A stretch of 64,000 nt of DNA from Desulfofalx alkaliphila DSM 12257. GTDB lineage: Bacteria; Bacillota; Desulfotomaculia; Desulfotomaculales; Desulfohalotomaculaceae. A model generated the notes under the pieces. The model made no database searches. It was not told the DNA's origin and saw only the letters and a program-made list of their open reading frames with translations. Positions 1 to 8,593 of the stretch are shown here, in pieces. The stretch is taken from contig NZ_JONT01000013.1 in the NCBI RefSeq assembly GCF_000711975.1, positions 26,972 to 90,971 on the forward strand. Direction: 5' to 3'. Every line of letters starts with the position of its first letter. Position 1 is the stretch's first letter. The position numbers and the translations under genes are program-made.

Positions 1-990
1 CTGCGGAGACTTACAGGTGGACAGATGAGGCAGTAGGTCCGGGTAATAGTGTTCAATATACTTGATCCAACCGGGGCTGCATGAGGTAATCATGGGTAAT
101 ACGCCCCCGTTAGTTACCCGGTCAATTAATTCTGTACCTTCTTCCATAATTGTAAGGTCGGCACTGAAGTCGGTATCAAAGACTTTATCAAAACCTAGCC
201 TTCTTAATGCAGCTACCATTTTGCCTGTGCTAATGGTACCGGGTTCCATACCAAATTCCTCTGCTATGGCGACCCGTACTGCAGGGGCGGTTTGCACCAC
301 CACGTGCTTGTTTTCATCTGCCAATGCTGCCCATACCTTGGCGGTATCGTCTTTTTCAACAATGGCGCCGGTGGGGCATACCAGTGTACATTGTCCGCAC
401 ATGGCGCAGTTAACGTCAATTAACTGTTTGCCAAAGGGAGGTGCAATGGTGGTTTCAAAACCACGATTAACAGGCCCAATGGCTTTTACGCCTTGAATCT
501 TTTCGCACACAGCTACGCAACGGCGGCATAGAACGCACTTGCGCGGGTCGCGAACAATGGATGGGGCGGAATCGTCAATATCGTCAATGGTGGCACTTTT
601 GGCAGCACCACGGGTAAAGCGAACTTCTTTTATTCCAAAAGCCTCGGCTAAATCTTGCAGTTCACAATTTGTGTTTCTTAGACATGTCAGGCACTCTGCG
701 GGGTGATCTGACAGTATTAACTCAAGGGTTAACTTACGGGATTTACGCACCAGCTCTGAATTGGTTTTAACTACCATTCCCTCAGCCACCGGGCACACGC
801 AGGCAGCTTGCAGGGCGCGGGCACCCTGCACTTCCACCACGCAGATGCGGCAGGCACCGATGGCGTTTATGTCTTTCATGTAGCAGAGGGTGGGAATTTC
901 AATGCCAATTAACTTGGCCGCTTCCAAGATAGTGGTACCCTGTTCCACTTCCACCTTCTGGTTATCAATCGTCAAGGTTACTGTTGCCAT
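1..990 (-). CDS. hydA: [FeFe] hydrogenase catalytic subunit, HydA/HndD type (partial, C-terminus outside window)
   Basis: This is the catalytic subunit of a multimeric NAD(P)-linked [FeFe] hydrogenase, a cytoplasmic enzyme that couples H2 turnover to NADH and probably ferredoxin. The 330 visible residues show, in order, a NuoG-like [2Fe-2S] domain (Cys36, 47, 50, 64), a His-Cys3 [4Fe-4S] site (His96, Cys100, 103, 109), two ferredoxin-type [4Fe-4S] motifs (Cys152/155/158/162 and Cys195/198/201/205), and the first H-cluster motif TSCSPGW at about residues 302-308. The second and third H-cluster motifs lie beyond base 1. The ATG at 988-990 follows a GGAGGG site. The gene is last of the visible hydC-hydB-hydA set, 19 bases after hydB. 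Family assignment is firm; electron bifurcation is inferred from subunit content. Confidence 0.95.
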   Translation of the reverse strand, partial: MATVTLTIDNQKVEVEQGTTILEAAKLIGIEIPTLCYMKDINAIGACRICVVEVQGARALQAACVCPVAEGMVVKTNSELVRKSRKLTLELILSDHPAECLTCLRNTNCELQDLAEAFGIKEVRFTRGAAKSATIDDIDDSAPSIVRDPRKCVLCRRCVAVCEKIQGVKAIGPVNRGFETTIAPPFGKQLIDVNCAMCGQCTLVCPTGAIVEKDDTAKVWAALADENKHVVVQTAPAVRVAIAEEFGMEPGTISTGKMVAALRRLGFDKVFDTDFSADLTIMEEGTELIDRVTNGGVLPMITSCSPGWIKYIEHYYPDLLPHLSTCKSPQ

Positions 991-1009
991 GCCTAGTTTC
1001 CCTCCTATC

Positions 1010-2722
1010 CTACGAGGTGGCTCTCTTAGCGCCTCTGATTTTACATACGCCTACCGGGCAAGTTTTGTCCTTAATGTGAGCCTCATACTCATGCCGGTAG
1101 TACTTCAAAGTGCTTAACACAGGGTTGGGAGCTGTTTGTCCCAATCCGCACAGGGCAGATTGTTTAATGTTGTAAGCCAGCTCTTCTAATAACTCAATAT
1201 CACCCTCACGGCCTAGACCTTTAGTGATGCGCTCAATAATTTCTAACATCCGCTTAGTGCCTAAGCGGCAGGGTGTACACTTACCGCAGGATTCCTCTTG
1301 GGTGAATCCAAGGTAGAACTTTGCCAAGTCTACCATGCAGGTACTTTCATCCACTACAATTAAACCGCCGGAACCTACAATTGAACCTAGAGAAGCCAGA
1401 GTTTCATAATCTAAGGAAGCATCCAGGTGGTCTGCGGGTATACAGCCGCCGGAGGGACCTCCGGTTTGGGCAGCCTTAAATTGTTTGCCGTCGGCTATGC
1501 CGCCGCCTATTTCCTCAACAACTTCTCTCAGGGTTATGCCCATTGGCACTTCTACCAGGCCGCTGTTGACCACTTTACCGGCCAGGGCAAATACCTTAGT
1601 GCCCTTAGACTTACCTACGCCTATTCCGGCGTACCATTCAGCGCCTTTTAAAATGATTGGGCAAATGTTGGCCCAGGTTTCCACGTTATTAATGGTTGAG
1701 GGCTTTCCAAATAAGCCTGACACCGCTGGGAAGGGAGGACGGGGTCTCGGTTCACCGCGCTTGCCTTCGGTGGATGCCATTAGGGCAGTTTCTTCACCAC
1801 ATACAAAGGCACCTGCACCTTCGCGAATTTCGATGTCAAAACTAAAGTCGGTGCCCATGATGTTCTTACCCAGCATACCCTTTTCATAGCTGACTTCTAA
1901 AGCTTTCTTAAAGTTTTTAATTGCCAGTGGATATTCTAAGCGAATATAAGCATAGCCTTTGCTGGCACCGGTTGCATAACCGCAAATGGCCATGGCTTCA
2001 ATTACAGAGTAAGGGTCGCCGGTTAATACGGCATTGTCCATAAATGCACCCGGGTCACCTTCGTCACCGTTACAAATGACATACTTTTGATCTGCCTCTT
2101 GGTCGGCCATAAACTGCCATTTTAGTCCTGTGGGGAAACCGGCTCCGCCACGTCCGCGCAGACCGGAGTTTTTAATTTCATCAATAACCTGTTGAGGTGT
2201 CATTTCGTTTAGGACCTTGGCCAGGGCTGCAAAACCGTCAACGGCCAGATATTCTTCAAAGGAAACCGGATCGATCAGACCGCAGTTGCGCAAACTAATT
2301 TTGTGTTGTTTTTTGAAGAAGTCCATTTCCGGTAGAGTAGCCTGTAACTCACCGGCAGCATTGCGGTAACACAGGCGTTCAACAATCTTATCGTTTTTAA
2401 GGTGATCGTTTACAATATCAGCGATGTCGCCGGGTTGCACACTGCAGTAATGGTAGGCACCTGGGTACACCATCACTACGGGGCCCAGTTGGCATGCCCC
2501 CATGCAGCCCGTTTGCAATAACTTAACCGAATTTTTAAGACCACTGTCGGCAATTGCTTTTTCTAATTCTTCTGCCACTGCTTGGCAACCTGTTGAGTGG
2601 CAGCCTGTCCCGCCACATACCAATACGTGATATTTATATTCATCGGTGGGAGCTCCGCCGAGGCGTACGGCTAGAGCCTCTTTAGCACTTTTTCTAATAT
2701 TTTCTAATTCTTGAAATGTCAT
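1010..2722 (-). CDS. hydB: NADH-binding flavoprotein subunit of [FeFe] hydrogenase, HydB/NuoF type, short C-terminus
   Basis: This subunit binds FMN and NAD(H) and passes electrons to HydA. A thioredoxin-like [2Fe-2S] domain comes first (Cys36/41 and Cys73/77, plus Cys46), followed by the NuoF core with the glycine-rich GRGGAGFPTG motif and the NGDEGDPGA motif, then the [4Fe-4S] motif SCGKCTPC (residues 478-485) with a fourth cysteine at 525. Thermotoga-type HydB continues into a two-cluster ferredoxin domain after a CPxxVC motif. Here the protein stops 13 residues past CPVGVC's first cysteine (residues 555-560), so that domain is missing. Only 19 bases separate the stop from hydA, so it is not hidden in another frame. 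A GGGGAGGTG ribosome-binding site precedes the ATG. Confidence 0.94.
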   Translation of the reverse strand: MTFQELENIRKSAKEALAVRLGGAPTDEYKYHVLVCGGTGCHSTGCQAVAEELEKAIADSGLKNSVKLLQTGCMGACQLGPVVMVYPGAYHYCSVQPGDIADIVNDHLKNDKIVERLCYRNAAGELQATLPEMDFFKKQHKISLRNCGLIDPVSFEEYLAVDGFAALAKVLNEMTPQQVIDEIKNSGLRGRGGAGFPTGLKWQFMADQEADQKYVICNGDEGDPGAFMDNAVLTGDPYSVIEAMAICGYATGASKGYAYIRLEYPLAIKNFKKALEVSYEKGMLGKNIMGTDFSFDIEIREGAGAFVCGEETALMASTEGKRGEPRPRPPFPAVSGLFGKPSTINNVETWANICPIILKGAEWYAGIGVGKSKGTKVFALAGKVVNSGLVEVPMGITLREVVEEIGGGIADGKQFKAAQTGGPSGGCIPADHLDASLDYETLASLGSIVGSGGLIVVDESTCMVDLAKFYLGFTQEESCGKCTPCRLGTKRMLEIIERITKGLGREGDIELLEELAYNIKQSALCGLGQTAPNPVLSTLKYYRHEYEAHIKDKTCPVGVCKIRGAKRATS

Positions 2723-2748
2723 TTTATATATTCACCTCCCCGGAGGTA

Positions 2749-3234
2749 TTATTCATACTTAGCCAGTACATCGGCAACTTTATCGGGGGTCACCCGAGGA
2801 TGTACTTCGCCATTTATTGTCATAACCGGAGCAATACCACATGCACCTAAGCAACGAACAACATCAAAGGTAAAGCGGCGGTCTTCGGTGGTATCACCGG
2901 CTTTAATATTCAATTCTTTTTCAATGGCTGCTTGTACTTCAGGGGCACCTTTAACATAGCAGGCGGTTCCCAGACATAGGTTTATGCTATGTCTGCCCCT
3001 TGGCCGCAGGGTAAAAGCAGCGTAGAAGGTAGCTACACCGTACACATCGGTAAGTGGTACATTCAATTCTTCAGCAACCCTAATCATCACATCTTGTGGT
3101 AGGTATCCCAAAGCTTCTTGAATTCCGGCCATAACCACTATTAGGTTGTTAGGGTTACCGCGGTTCTCTGTAATTAGAGCATCTACTTTTTTGTCCATTT
3201 CGGACTGGCAGTTGCAGTTGCATTCTGCGCCCAT
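2749..3234 (-). CDS. hydC: [2Fe-2S] subunit of [FeFe] hydrogenase, HydC/NuoE type
   Basis: A 161-residue thioredoxin-like [2Fe-2S] protein of the NuoE/24-kDa family, the small electron-transfer partner of HydB. The cluster ligands follow the usual spacing: CLGTAC, then CLGAC about 36 residues later. The N-terminus carries an extra CNCNC segment not needed for that cluster. I chose the ATG at 3232-3234 because an AAAGGAGGA site lies seven bases upstream; an in-frame ATG at 3253-3255 would put this ribosome-binding site inside the coding region. It is the promoter-proximal gene of the hydrogenase set, transcribed away from nadE. Confidence 0.94.
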   Translation of the reverse strand: MGAECNCNCQSEMDKKVDALITENRGNPNNLIVVMAGIQEALGYLPQDVMIRVAEELNVPLTDVYGVATFYAAFTLRPRGRHSINLCLGTACYVKGAPEVQAAIEKELNIKAGDTTEDRRFTFDVVRCLGACGIAPVMTINGEVHPRVTPDKVADVLAKYE

Positions 3235-3273
3235 GTAGTCGGATCCTCCTTTCATGCTTCCTTGGAGCTATTT

Positions 3274-3291
3274 GTGATATTGTGTTATCAC
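3274..3291. promoter_or_regulatory. Palindrome upstream of hydC, possible operator
   Basis: A perfect inverted repeat GTGATA-6 bases-TATCAC lies about 40 bases upstream of the hydC start, and its left arm is preceded by TT, giving TTGTGATA. It resembles one half of a redox-sensor Rex site (TTGTGA...TCACAA), but the outer bases of the right arm do not match, so the regulator is uncertain. Confidence 0.35.
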
Positions 3292-3742
3292 CCTAGTAAT
3301 AAATATTTACAGTGGATAAACTTCTCTTAACTAACACCACCTTTCTGTTTTCATTATGTCAACCCCTCCAGTAGTTAACTAGTTATCGTAAAGAAGGGTA
3401 TTGTGTGACCATTTGTGAAGATATTTTAAACCTATGCTTAGGGTTAGTAAAAAATTACTAGGCAGCTACAAGTAAATAATGCCATAACATGGTAGTATAT
3501 TTGTCAAATTTTTGTAAAATAAAAATATTCAAACATTTCTGTGATTAGTATTATTGTACTGCTATCTTTCTTTTTAAGCAACCCCTTTTTTTTGTGTAAT
3601 TTATCTGATATGATAGAATTTCCGTTTTTTGCTGTGCATTAGTGCAATTATTTAATGCTAACAAGCGCATGTCTGGCGGGTCACAATCTTAAAGGGAAAA
3701 ATGCCAGGCCCCTTTTTTGTTTTCTAACTGTAATTATTTTGT

Positions 3743-3770
3743 TTGCACTTGAACTATATGTTGTGATAAT
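3743..3770 (+). promoter_or_regulatory. Sigma-A-type promoter for nadE
   Basis: TTGCAC (3743-3748), a 16-base spacer, then GATAAT (3765-3770) preceded by TGT, which gives an extended -10 element. It lies 43 bases before the proposed nadE start. Confidence 0.55.
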
Positions 3771-3813
3771 ATTGATGTTGTAAATCTGACTTTACATGTG
3801 GAGGGGTTTGTTC

Positions 3814-4545
3814 TTGTTAATTAAGGATGTGGCGGATAAACTCACAAAATGGCTAGAGACCGAGCTGGAGGAGTCAGGTGCTAAAAGTTTTATAGTGGGA
3901 TTGAGTGGTGGTATTGACTCTGCCGTGGTAGCTGCGCTGTGTAAAAGGGTGAGGCCAAATGATACTTACGGAATAATTATGCCTTGTTATAGTAATCCAC
4001 AGGATGCCAAAGATGCCCAACTGCTAGAGGACGCCTTAGGCATCAATGTTAAAACGGTGGTGCTCGATGAGGTTTTTGATGTCTTGCTGTCTAAAATTAC
4101 CGATGAGTGTTATGAAGACAATATAACCAATTTAACTTTTGCTAACATTAAACCTAGATTGCGGATGACAACACTTTACTTCTATGCTGCAAAATATCAT
4201 GGACTGGTGGTGGGCACCAGTAATAAAACGGAACTTACAGTGGGTTACTTTACTAAATATGGCGACGGCGGTTGTGATTTACTTCCCTTGGCCAATTTGG
4301 TTAAAGAAGATGTTTTTGAATTAGCTAAAATATTAGGTGTGCCTGAACCAATAATTAATAAACCACCGTCTGCCGGTCTATGGAGCGGGCAAGATGATGA
4401 AAAAGAAATGGGTATTACCTATAGGGAACTGGATGACTATCTTAAAACAGGACAAGCAGAACCCCGTGTTAAAAAAATCGTGGATGAACTTAATCGCAAG
4501 AGCGAACACAAGCGTCGCTTACCCCCAAAACCGCCAAAGTTTTAA
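3814..4545 (+). CDS. nadE: NH3-dependent NAD synthetase
   Basis: Catalyses the last step of NAD synthesis, ATP-dependent amidation of nicotinic acid adenine dinucleotide with ammonia. The adenylation P-loop SGGIDS is at residues 31-36, and the C-terminal part has the GTSNKTE and KPPSAGLW segments typical of the family. At 243 residues it matches the short ammonia-dependent form; there is no N-terminal glutaminase domain. A TTG at 3814 is the likely start, seven bases after GGAGGGG; an in-frame ATG at 3796 lies upstream of that ribosome-binding site and is less likely. Monocistronic, with its own promoter and a downstream hairpin. Confidence 0.93.
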   Translation: MLIKDVADKLTKWLETELEESGAKSFIVGLSGGIDSAVVAALCKRVRPNDTYGIIMPCYSNPQDAKDAQLLEDALGINVKTVVLDEVFDVLLSKITDECYEDNITNLTFANIKPRLRMTTLYFYAAKYHGLVVGTSNKTELTVGYFTKYGDGGCDLLPLANLVKEDVFELAKILGVPEPIINKPPSAGLWSGQDDEKEMGITYRELDDYLKTGQAEPRVKKIVDELNRKSEHKRRLPPKPPKF

Positions 4546-4562
4546 ATATATGATTTTTTGCA

Positions 4563-4584
4563 GGGGGCAGCTTACACTGTCCCC
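4563..4584 (+). terminator. Probable terminator after nadE
   Basis: An 8-bp stem, GGGGGCAG / CTGTCCCC with one G-U pair and a six-base loop, followed by an AT-rich tract (AATTTATTTTAT) rather than a clean T run. Confidence 0.5.
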
Positions 4585-4693
4585 AATTTATTTTATAGCA
4601 TACATGCCGCTGGGGGATATATAACTTAAGAGACATAATATAGGGACATTATATAAGGAAAGAATTAATTTTCACAAGCAAGAGGTGAATTTT

Positions 4694-5425
4694 ATGGCTG
4701 GCCATTCAAAGTGGTCTAATATAAAAAGAAAAAAGGCAAAGGTAGATGCTCAAAGGGGTAAAATTTTCACAAGGCTGTCCAAAGAGATAATGTTGGCTGC
4801 AAAACTGGGGGGTGGAGACCCTGCGGGAAATATACGTTTAAAGGCTGCCATAGAAAAGGCTAAAGAGGCCAATATACCCAATGATAATATTCAAAGGGCA
4901 ATATTAAAGGGTACAGGACAATTGAGTAGTTCCGGCATGGAAGAGATAATCTATGAGGGTTATGGCCCCGGCGGTGTGGCCGTAATGATGAATATATTGA
5001 CCGATAATCGCAATCGGACAGCCGGTGAAATACGTCACCTTTTTTCAAAGCACGGCGGTAACCTGGGTGAGAGCGGCTGTGTTTCTTGGATTTTTGAACG
5101 TAAAGGTTTGTTAGTTATTGAGAAAGAAAGTGGCGTCAACGAAGATGAATTGCTGCTCACAGCCCTGGAAGCCGGTGCCGAGGATGTAAAGTCTGAAGAA
5201 GATGTGTATGAGATTTTTACGGCGCCGGATGACTTTGCCACAGTCTTAGAACAGTTGGAGCAGCAAAATATAGATATTGCCGAGGCAGATATTACTATGG
5301 TGCCCCAAACAACGGTAAAACTAGAAGGTGAAGATGCCGAAAAAATGATTAAGCTAATGGAGCTTTTAGAAGAATTGGATGACGTTGAAGATGTATATGC
5401 AAACTTTGAGCTGGAAGATGCATAA
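4694..5425 (+). CDS. yebC: YebC/PmpR family protein
   Basis: A 243-residue member of the YebC family. The N-terminal MAGHSKWSNIK block is the family hallmark, followed by the conserved three-domain body. Members have been described as transcriptional regulators and, more recently, as translation factors that relieve ribosome stalling at proline-rich stretches. The ATG at 4694 follows AGAGGTG at 4681-4687; an upstream in-frame GTG lies inside that site and is rejected. It sits alone between two terminator-like hairpins, though in many genomes it neighbours ruvC as it does here. Confidence 0.95.
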   Translation: MAGHSKWSNIKRKKAKVDAQRGKIFTRLSKEIMLAAKLGGGDPAGNIRLKAAIEKAKEANIPNDNIQRAILKGTGQLSSSGMEEIIYEGYGPGGVAVMMNILTDNRNRTAGEIRHLFSKHGGNLGESGCVSWIFERKGLLVIEKESGVNEDELLLTALEAGAEDVKSEEDVYEIFTAPDDFATVLEQLEQQNIDIAEADITMVPQTTVKLEGEDAEKMIKLMELLEELDDVEDVYANFELEDA

Positions 5426-5448
5426 GTAGGTGAACGATCACCGGTAAG

Positions 5449-5509
5449 ATACTTCCAAGTAGACAGTCTAAGGATTAAAATTAGATTATCTACTTGGAGG
5501 TATTTTTTT
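5449..5509 (+). terminator. Long-stem terminator after yebC
   Basis: A 15-bp stem (5449-5463 with 5489-5503, one G-U pair), with an inner AGTCTAA/TTAGATT pairing in the loop, followed by a run of seven T. Confidence 0.85.
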
Positions 5510-5712
5510 ATTTCTTTATTATTTGCCAAGCCAGTATTGCCAGAAAGGGGAATTTAAGAATAAGTTTTAACATACTTTTCACCTTATATTTTTTTACTAA
5601 TGTATGCAGGGGTGCAGTGATTTGTTAGTGGGCAGCCGTTTTTATGTATTAATAGGGGCGCTTATGGAAAAAATATCTAGCTAGAAGAGCAATATTGATG
5701 AGGTGGGTATGG

Positions 5713-6333
5713 ATGAATGGGCGCCGATTAATATACCTAACGGTAAGTTTGTTAGCGGTGGTTTTTTTGTTGGGCTTTGCCTATTTGGTCACTGTAAAAT
5801 TATTTAGCCCAATAAACCAAGGTCTTGCAATGAATGTGTCTGCAAACGGGGCAGATTTGGTTGTCAGTGATGATACGGTGCTGCGCATCAAAAATATTTA
5901 TACTTGTAATGATGAAGAAGACTTGGGGGAAGAAGCCGCTGTTACCGGGTTAAAGGGCATGACTTATGAAGATTTACAGCAAATTTTTTCACCGGAAGAC
6001 GGCTGGCAAGTAACTTTTGATTCGCCCAATGAGCTGGTGCTGGGCAGAATGATAGGTGAATTGTGCGCAAGGCATCAGCAATACCGGCACCTGGGAGTTT
6101 ACCAAGAAAAGCTGGCTGTGTTTCAAGGGCCTTTAGGGGTGGATGCTGTTATGCTGCAGGTGCTGCAGCGCCCCGTCAAAGATTTACCGCCGGCTATGCG
6201 GGAACAGCTGGAGCAGGCCAAGAATTTCACTGACTTACCTTTGCAAACTAAGGAACTGCTAAAAAAAGAACTGGAATTTGAAAACGAAAAGAAGTTAAAT
6301 GCTGTTTTAGAGAACTTGGATGAGCTTCACTAG
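5713..6333 (+). CDS. BofC-like membrane-anchored protein
   Basis: A 206-residue protein with one N-terminal transmembrane segment (about residues 5-28) and an outer-facing soluble part. The C-terminal region, from YRHLGVYQ through VAVFQGP-like residues to LPLQTKELL, resembles the C-terminal domain of BofC, the forespore protein that restrains SpoIVB in the sigma-K checkpoint of Bacillus. The middle of the protein has no clear match that I recognise. The ATG at 5713 is preceded at six bases by AGGTGG; TTG and ATG codons at 5695 and 5698 precede that site. The BofC assignment rests on the C-terminal pattern and the spore-former context and is moderate. Confidence 0.6.
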   Translation: MNGRRLIYLTVSLLAVVFLLGFAYLVTVKLFSPINQGLAMNVSANGADLVVSDDTVLRIKNIYTCNDEEDLGEEAAVTGLKGMTYEDLQQIFSPEDGWQVTFDSPNELVLGRMIGELCARHQQYRHLGVYQEKLAVFQGPLGVDAVMLQVLQRPVKDLPPAMREQLEQAKNFTDLPLQTKELLKKELEFENEKKLNAVLENLDELH

Positions 6334-6340
6334 GATGGGG

Positions 6341-6369
6341 TAGTCACATTTTGGGGCTAATGGTATAAT
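6341..6369 (+). promoter_or_regulatory. Sigma-A-type promoter for ruvCAB
   Basis: TAGTCA (6341-6346), a 17-base spacer and a perfect TATAAT (6364-6369), ending 47 bases before ruvC. Confidence 0.65.
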
Positions 6370-6416
6370 ATACATGTGAACAATTGTTCTTTAGTTAATT
6401 AGTTGGAGGTAAGTGA

Positions 6417-6908
6417 ATGATTATAATGGGGGTTGATCCTGGAACAGCCATTACAGGTTATGGACTGGTTTATTATTCTCGCAACAGATTTAAACTGGTT
6501 GATTGTGGAGTGATTAGGACCCAATCAACATTACCTCTATATAAACGGTTAAGCACCTTGTACAGCGATTTAACTGCACTGATTAATGAATTTAAGCCCC
6601 AGCAGTATGCGGTTGAAGAGCTTTTCTTTAACAAAAATACCCGTACCGCATTGGCGGTGGGCCACGCCAGGGGTGTGGCTTTACTTGCGGGAGCCAAGGT
6701 TGGGTTGGATGTATTTGAATATACGCCCTTGCAGGTGAAACAGGCTGTGGTAGGTCATGGGCGTGCCCAAAAACATCAGGTACAGTATATGGTGAAGGAA
6801 ATACTTAAATTGCCGGCGGTGCCTAAGCCCGATGATGCAGCAGATGCTCTGGCAGTGGCCATTTGTCACGCCCATTTTACCGGTGCCATGGGGAGGGTTT
6901 CCCTATGA
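6417..6908 (+). CDS. ruvC: Crossover junction endodeoxyribonuclease RuvC
   Basis: Cuts Holliday junctions made during recombination repair, acting with RuvAB. The RNase H-like fold is shown by MGVDPGT (first catalytic Asp at residue 7), the VEELFF block (catalytic Glu near 68) and the C-terminal PDDAADALA segment with the remaining acidic residues. Length, 163 residues, is standard. TTGGAGGT lies just upstream of the ATG. ruvC and ruvA overlap by four bases (ATGA), indicating translational coupling in a ruvCAB operon. Confidence 0.97.
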   Translation: MIIMGVDPGTAITGYGLVYYSRNRFKLVDCGVIRTQSTLPLYKRLSTLYSDLTALINEFKPQQYAVEELFFNKNTRTALAVGHARGVALLAGAKVGLDVFEYTPLQVKQAVVGHGRAQKHQVQYMVKEILKLPAVPKPDDAADALAVAICHAHFTGAMGRVSL

Positions 6909-7525
6909 TAGCTTTTCTGCGCGGCAAATTGGCTGCTGAAACAATTGGTTCGGTGGTGCTGGATGTAAACGGTGTCGGTTATAGACTGCTGGTGCCTAAC
7001 AGTACCTCTGCGCTGATGCCAAAGATAGGTGAAGAGGTTTTTTTGTACACTCATTTAGTTGTACGTGAAAATAACATGCAGCTCTATGGCTTTAGTACGG
7101 AGGATGAGCTCTCTACATTTTTAGCCCTACTGAATGTTACCGGTGTGGGCCCTAAGGGGGCCTTATCGGTGCTGTCCGTATACCGGCCGGGGGAGTTTAA
7201 AAGTATTATTGACCGTGAGGATATAAAGGCAATTATTAAGGTGCCCGGCGTTGGCAAGAAAACGGCACAGCGGCTAATTTTGGAATTAAAAGATAAGCTT
7301 GCTGATATTAAACCGGTGGAACAAAATAGCCAGTCACCGGGAAATTCCCTTGGTTCTTTGAGGGTTGATGCAGAATTTGCCTTGTTGGCATTGGGTTATA
7401 AACAATCCGAGGCACAAGAGGCGGTGCTGTGGGCGGCAGAATATCAGCCTGCGCCGGAGGATACTGCCGGTTTAGTAAAACTGGCACTTAAATACTTAAT
7501 GACAAATAGCGGTGATAAAAGATGA
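6905..7525 (+). CDS. ruvA: Holliday junction branch migration protein RuvA
   Basis: The junction-recognition subunit of the RuvAB branch-migration motor. The OB-fold N-terminus begins MIAFLRGKL, and two helix-hairpin-helix motifs follow, VTGVGPKGA and VPGVGKKTA; the C-terminal RuvB-binding domain is intact. At 206 residues the length is normal. The start is the ATG at 6905, which overlaps the ruvC stop; an earlier in-frame start would lie inside ruvC and adds a non-conserved extension. Overlaps ruvB by four bases. Confidence 0.97.
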   Translation: MIAFLRGKLAAETIGSVVLDVNGVGYRLLVPNSTSALMPKIGEEVFLYTHLVVRENNMQLYGFSTEDELSTFLALLNVTGVGPKGALSVLSVYRPGEFKSIIDREDIKAIIKVPGVGKKTAQRLILELKDKLADIKPVEQNSQSPGNSLGSLRVDAEFALLALGYKQSEAQEAVLWAAEYQPAPEDTAGLVKLALKYLMTNSGDKR

Positions 7526-8529
7526 TTGAAAGGGATCAGCGCATGGTTACTGCCACTGTAACTGAGCATGACAATGAATTGGAAAACAGTTTAAGGCCCC
7601 GTTTTTTGGGGGAATATATAGGGCAGCAAAAGGTGAAAGAAACAATAGAGCTGTTTATTAAGGCTGCCCAAGGACGGGGAGAAATACTGGATCATGTCTT
7701 GTTATTCGGTCCGCCAGGCCTTGGCAAAACCACCTTGGCGGGGATTATTGCCAATGAAATGGGGGTTGACCTTCGCATCACCTCCGGGCCGGCCATTGAG
7801 CGCCCCGGGGATTTGGCAGCCATTCTTACCAACTTAAATCACGGGGATGTGCTGTTTATAGACGAAATACATCGCTTAAGTCGTTCGGTGGAAGAAGTTT
7901 TGTACCCTGCCATGGAAGATTTTGCCCTGGATATTGTAATTGGCAAGGGCCCGGCGGCACGCTCGATAAGGATTGACCTGCCTAAATTTACCTTGGTTGG
8001 GGCCACCACCCGGGCAGGTTTGTTGACCTCCCCCCTTAGGGACAGGTTTGGTGTGCTCAGCAGGCTGGAGTTTTATAAGCCCAGTGAATTGGCGGCTATC
8101 CTATGCCGCTCGGCCCGTATATTAGGTGTGCCCTTGGGGGAAGGGGGCGTGGAGGAAATTGCCAAAAGATCCCGGGGGACACCGCGCATAGCAAACAGGC
8201 TGTTGAAGCGGGTGAGGGACTATGCCCAGGTTAAGGCAGACGGAGTAATAACAGAGAAAGTTGCTGACAGGGCCTTAGGTTTTTTTGAGGTGGACTCATT
8301 GGGTTTGGACAGTTCTGATCGCAGGTTATTAGAAACTATAATTGTAAAATTCGGCGGCGGCCCGGTGGGTTTAGATACCCTTGCAGCCTCCACCGGTGAC
8401 GAGGCAGGTACCATAGAAGATGTGCTGGAGCCATATCTGCTGCAGCAGGGCTTAATATCAAGGAGCCCCAGGGGTAGAATTGCAACTGATTTGGCATATC
8501 GCCATCTGGGAATAGCCCGCCCAAGCTAA
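7522..8529 (+). CDS. ruvB: Holliday junction branch migration ATPase RuvB
   Basis: The hexameric AAA+ motor that drives Holliday junction migration. Walker A is GPPGLGKT at residues 63-70, Walker B is DEIH at 114-117, and the sensor/arginine region [15 protein letters not shown] follows; a C-terminal winged-helix domain completes the 335 residues. The ATG at 7522 overlaps the ruvA stop. A second ATG at 7543 is preceded by AAAGGGAT and could be the true start, which would shorten the poorly conserved N-terminus by seven residues. Confidence 0.97.
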   Translation: MIERDQRMVTATVTEHDNELENSLRPRFLGEYIGQQKVKETIELFIKAAQGRGEILDHVLLFGPPGLGKTTLAGIIANEMGVDLRITSGPAIERPGDLAAILTNLNHGDVLFIDEIHRLSRSVEEVLYPAMEDFALDIVIGKGPAARSIRIDLPKFTLVGATTRAGLLTSPLRDRFGVLSRLEFYKPSELAAILCRSARILGVPLGEGGVEEIAKRSRGTPRIANRLLKRVRDYAQVKADGVITEKVADRALGFFEVDSLGLDSSDRRLLETIIVKFGGGPVGLDTLAASTGDEAGTIEDVLEPYLLQQGLISRSPRGRIATDLAYRHLGIARPS

Positions 8530-8593
8530 TGGTGCAGCAAAGGATGGCCCTTGGTGCTAATTATCAATCTTAATTATTGAAGAAGGGATGTTT

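Larger units (their letters stand above)
3235..3813. other. AT-rich divergent intergenic region between hydC and nadE
   Basis: About 580 bases without a convincing gene. It holds the start region of the hydrogenase genes on the minus strand and the nadE promoter on the plus strand. TTGTG elements occur several times near the hydC side (about 3272-3284 and 3400-3418). A minus-strand TTGACA hexamer lies at 3357-3362 without a good -10 partner. A weak stem, AAAGGG (3691-3696) with CCCTTT (3710-3715) followed by T residues, lies on the plus strand. The rest is AT-rich with no clear structure. Confidence 0.6.

Noticed and set aside
62..496. Open reading frame on the plus strand
   Set aside because: It is the antisense shadow of hydA, with no family match, while the minus strand gives clear iron-sulfur motifs.
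3358..3363. Minus-strand TTGACA as the hydC promoter -35
   Set aside because: No good -10 hexamer follows at 16-18 bases, so I mention it only in the intergenic note.
3691..3718. Possible terminator of a small plus-strand RNA before nadE
   Set aside because: The stem is only six base pairs with a 13-base loop, and no convincing promoter precedes it.
8530..8593. preQ1 riboswitch before queH
   Set aside because: I looked for the preQ1 aptamer pattern before queH and queA and saw none.
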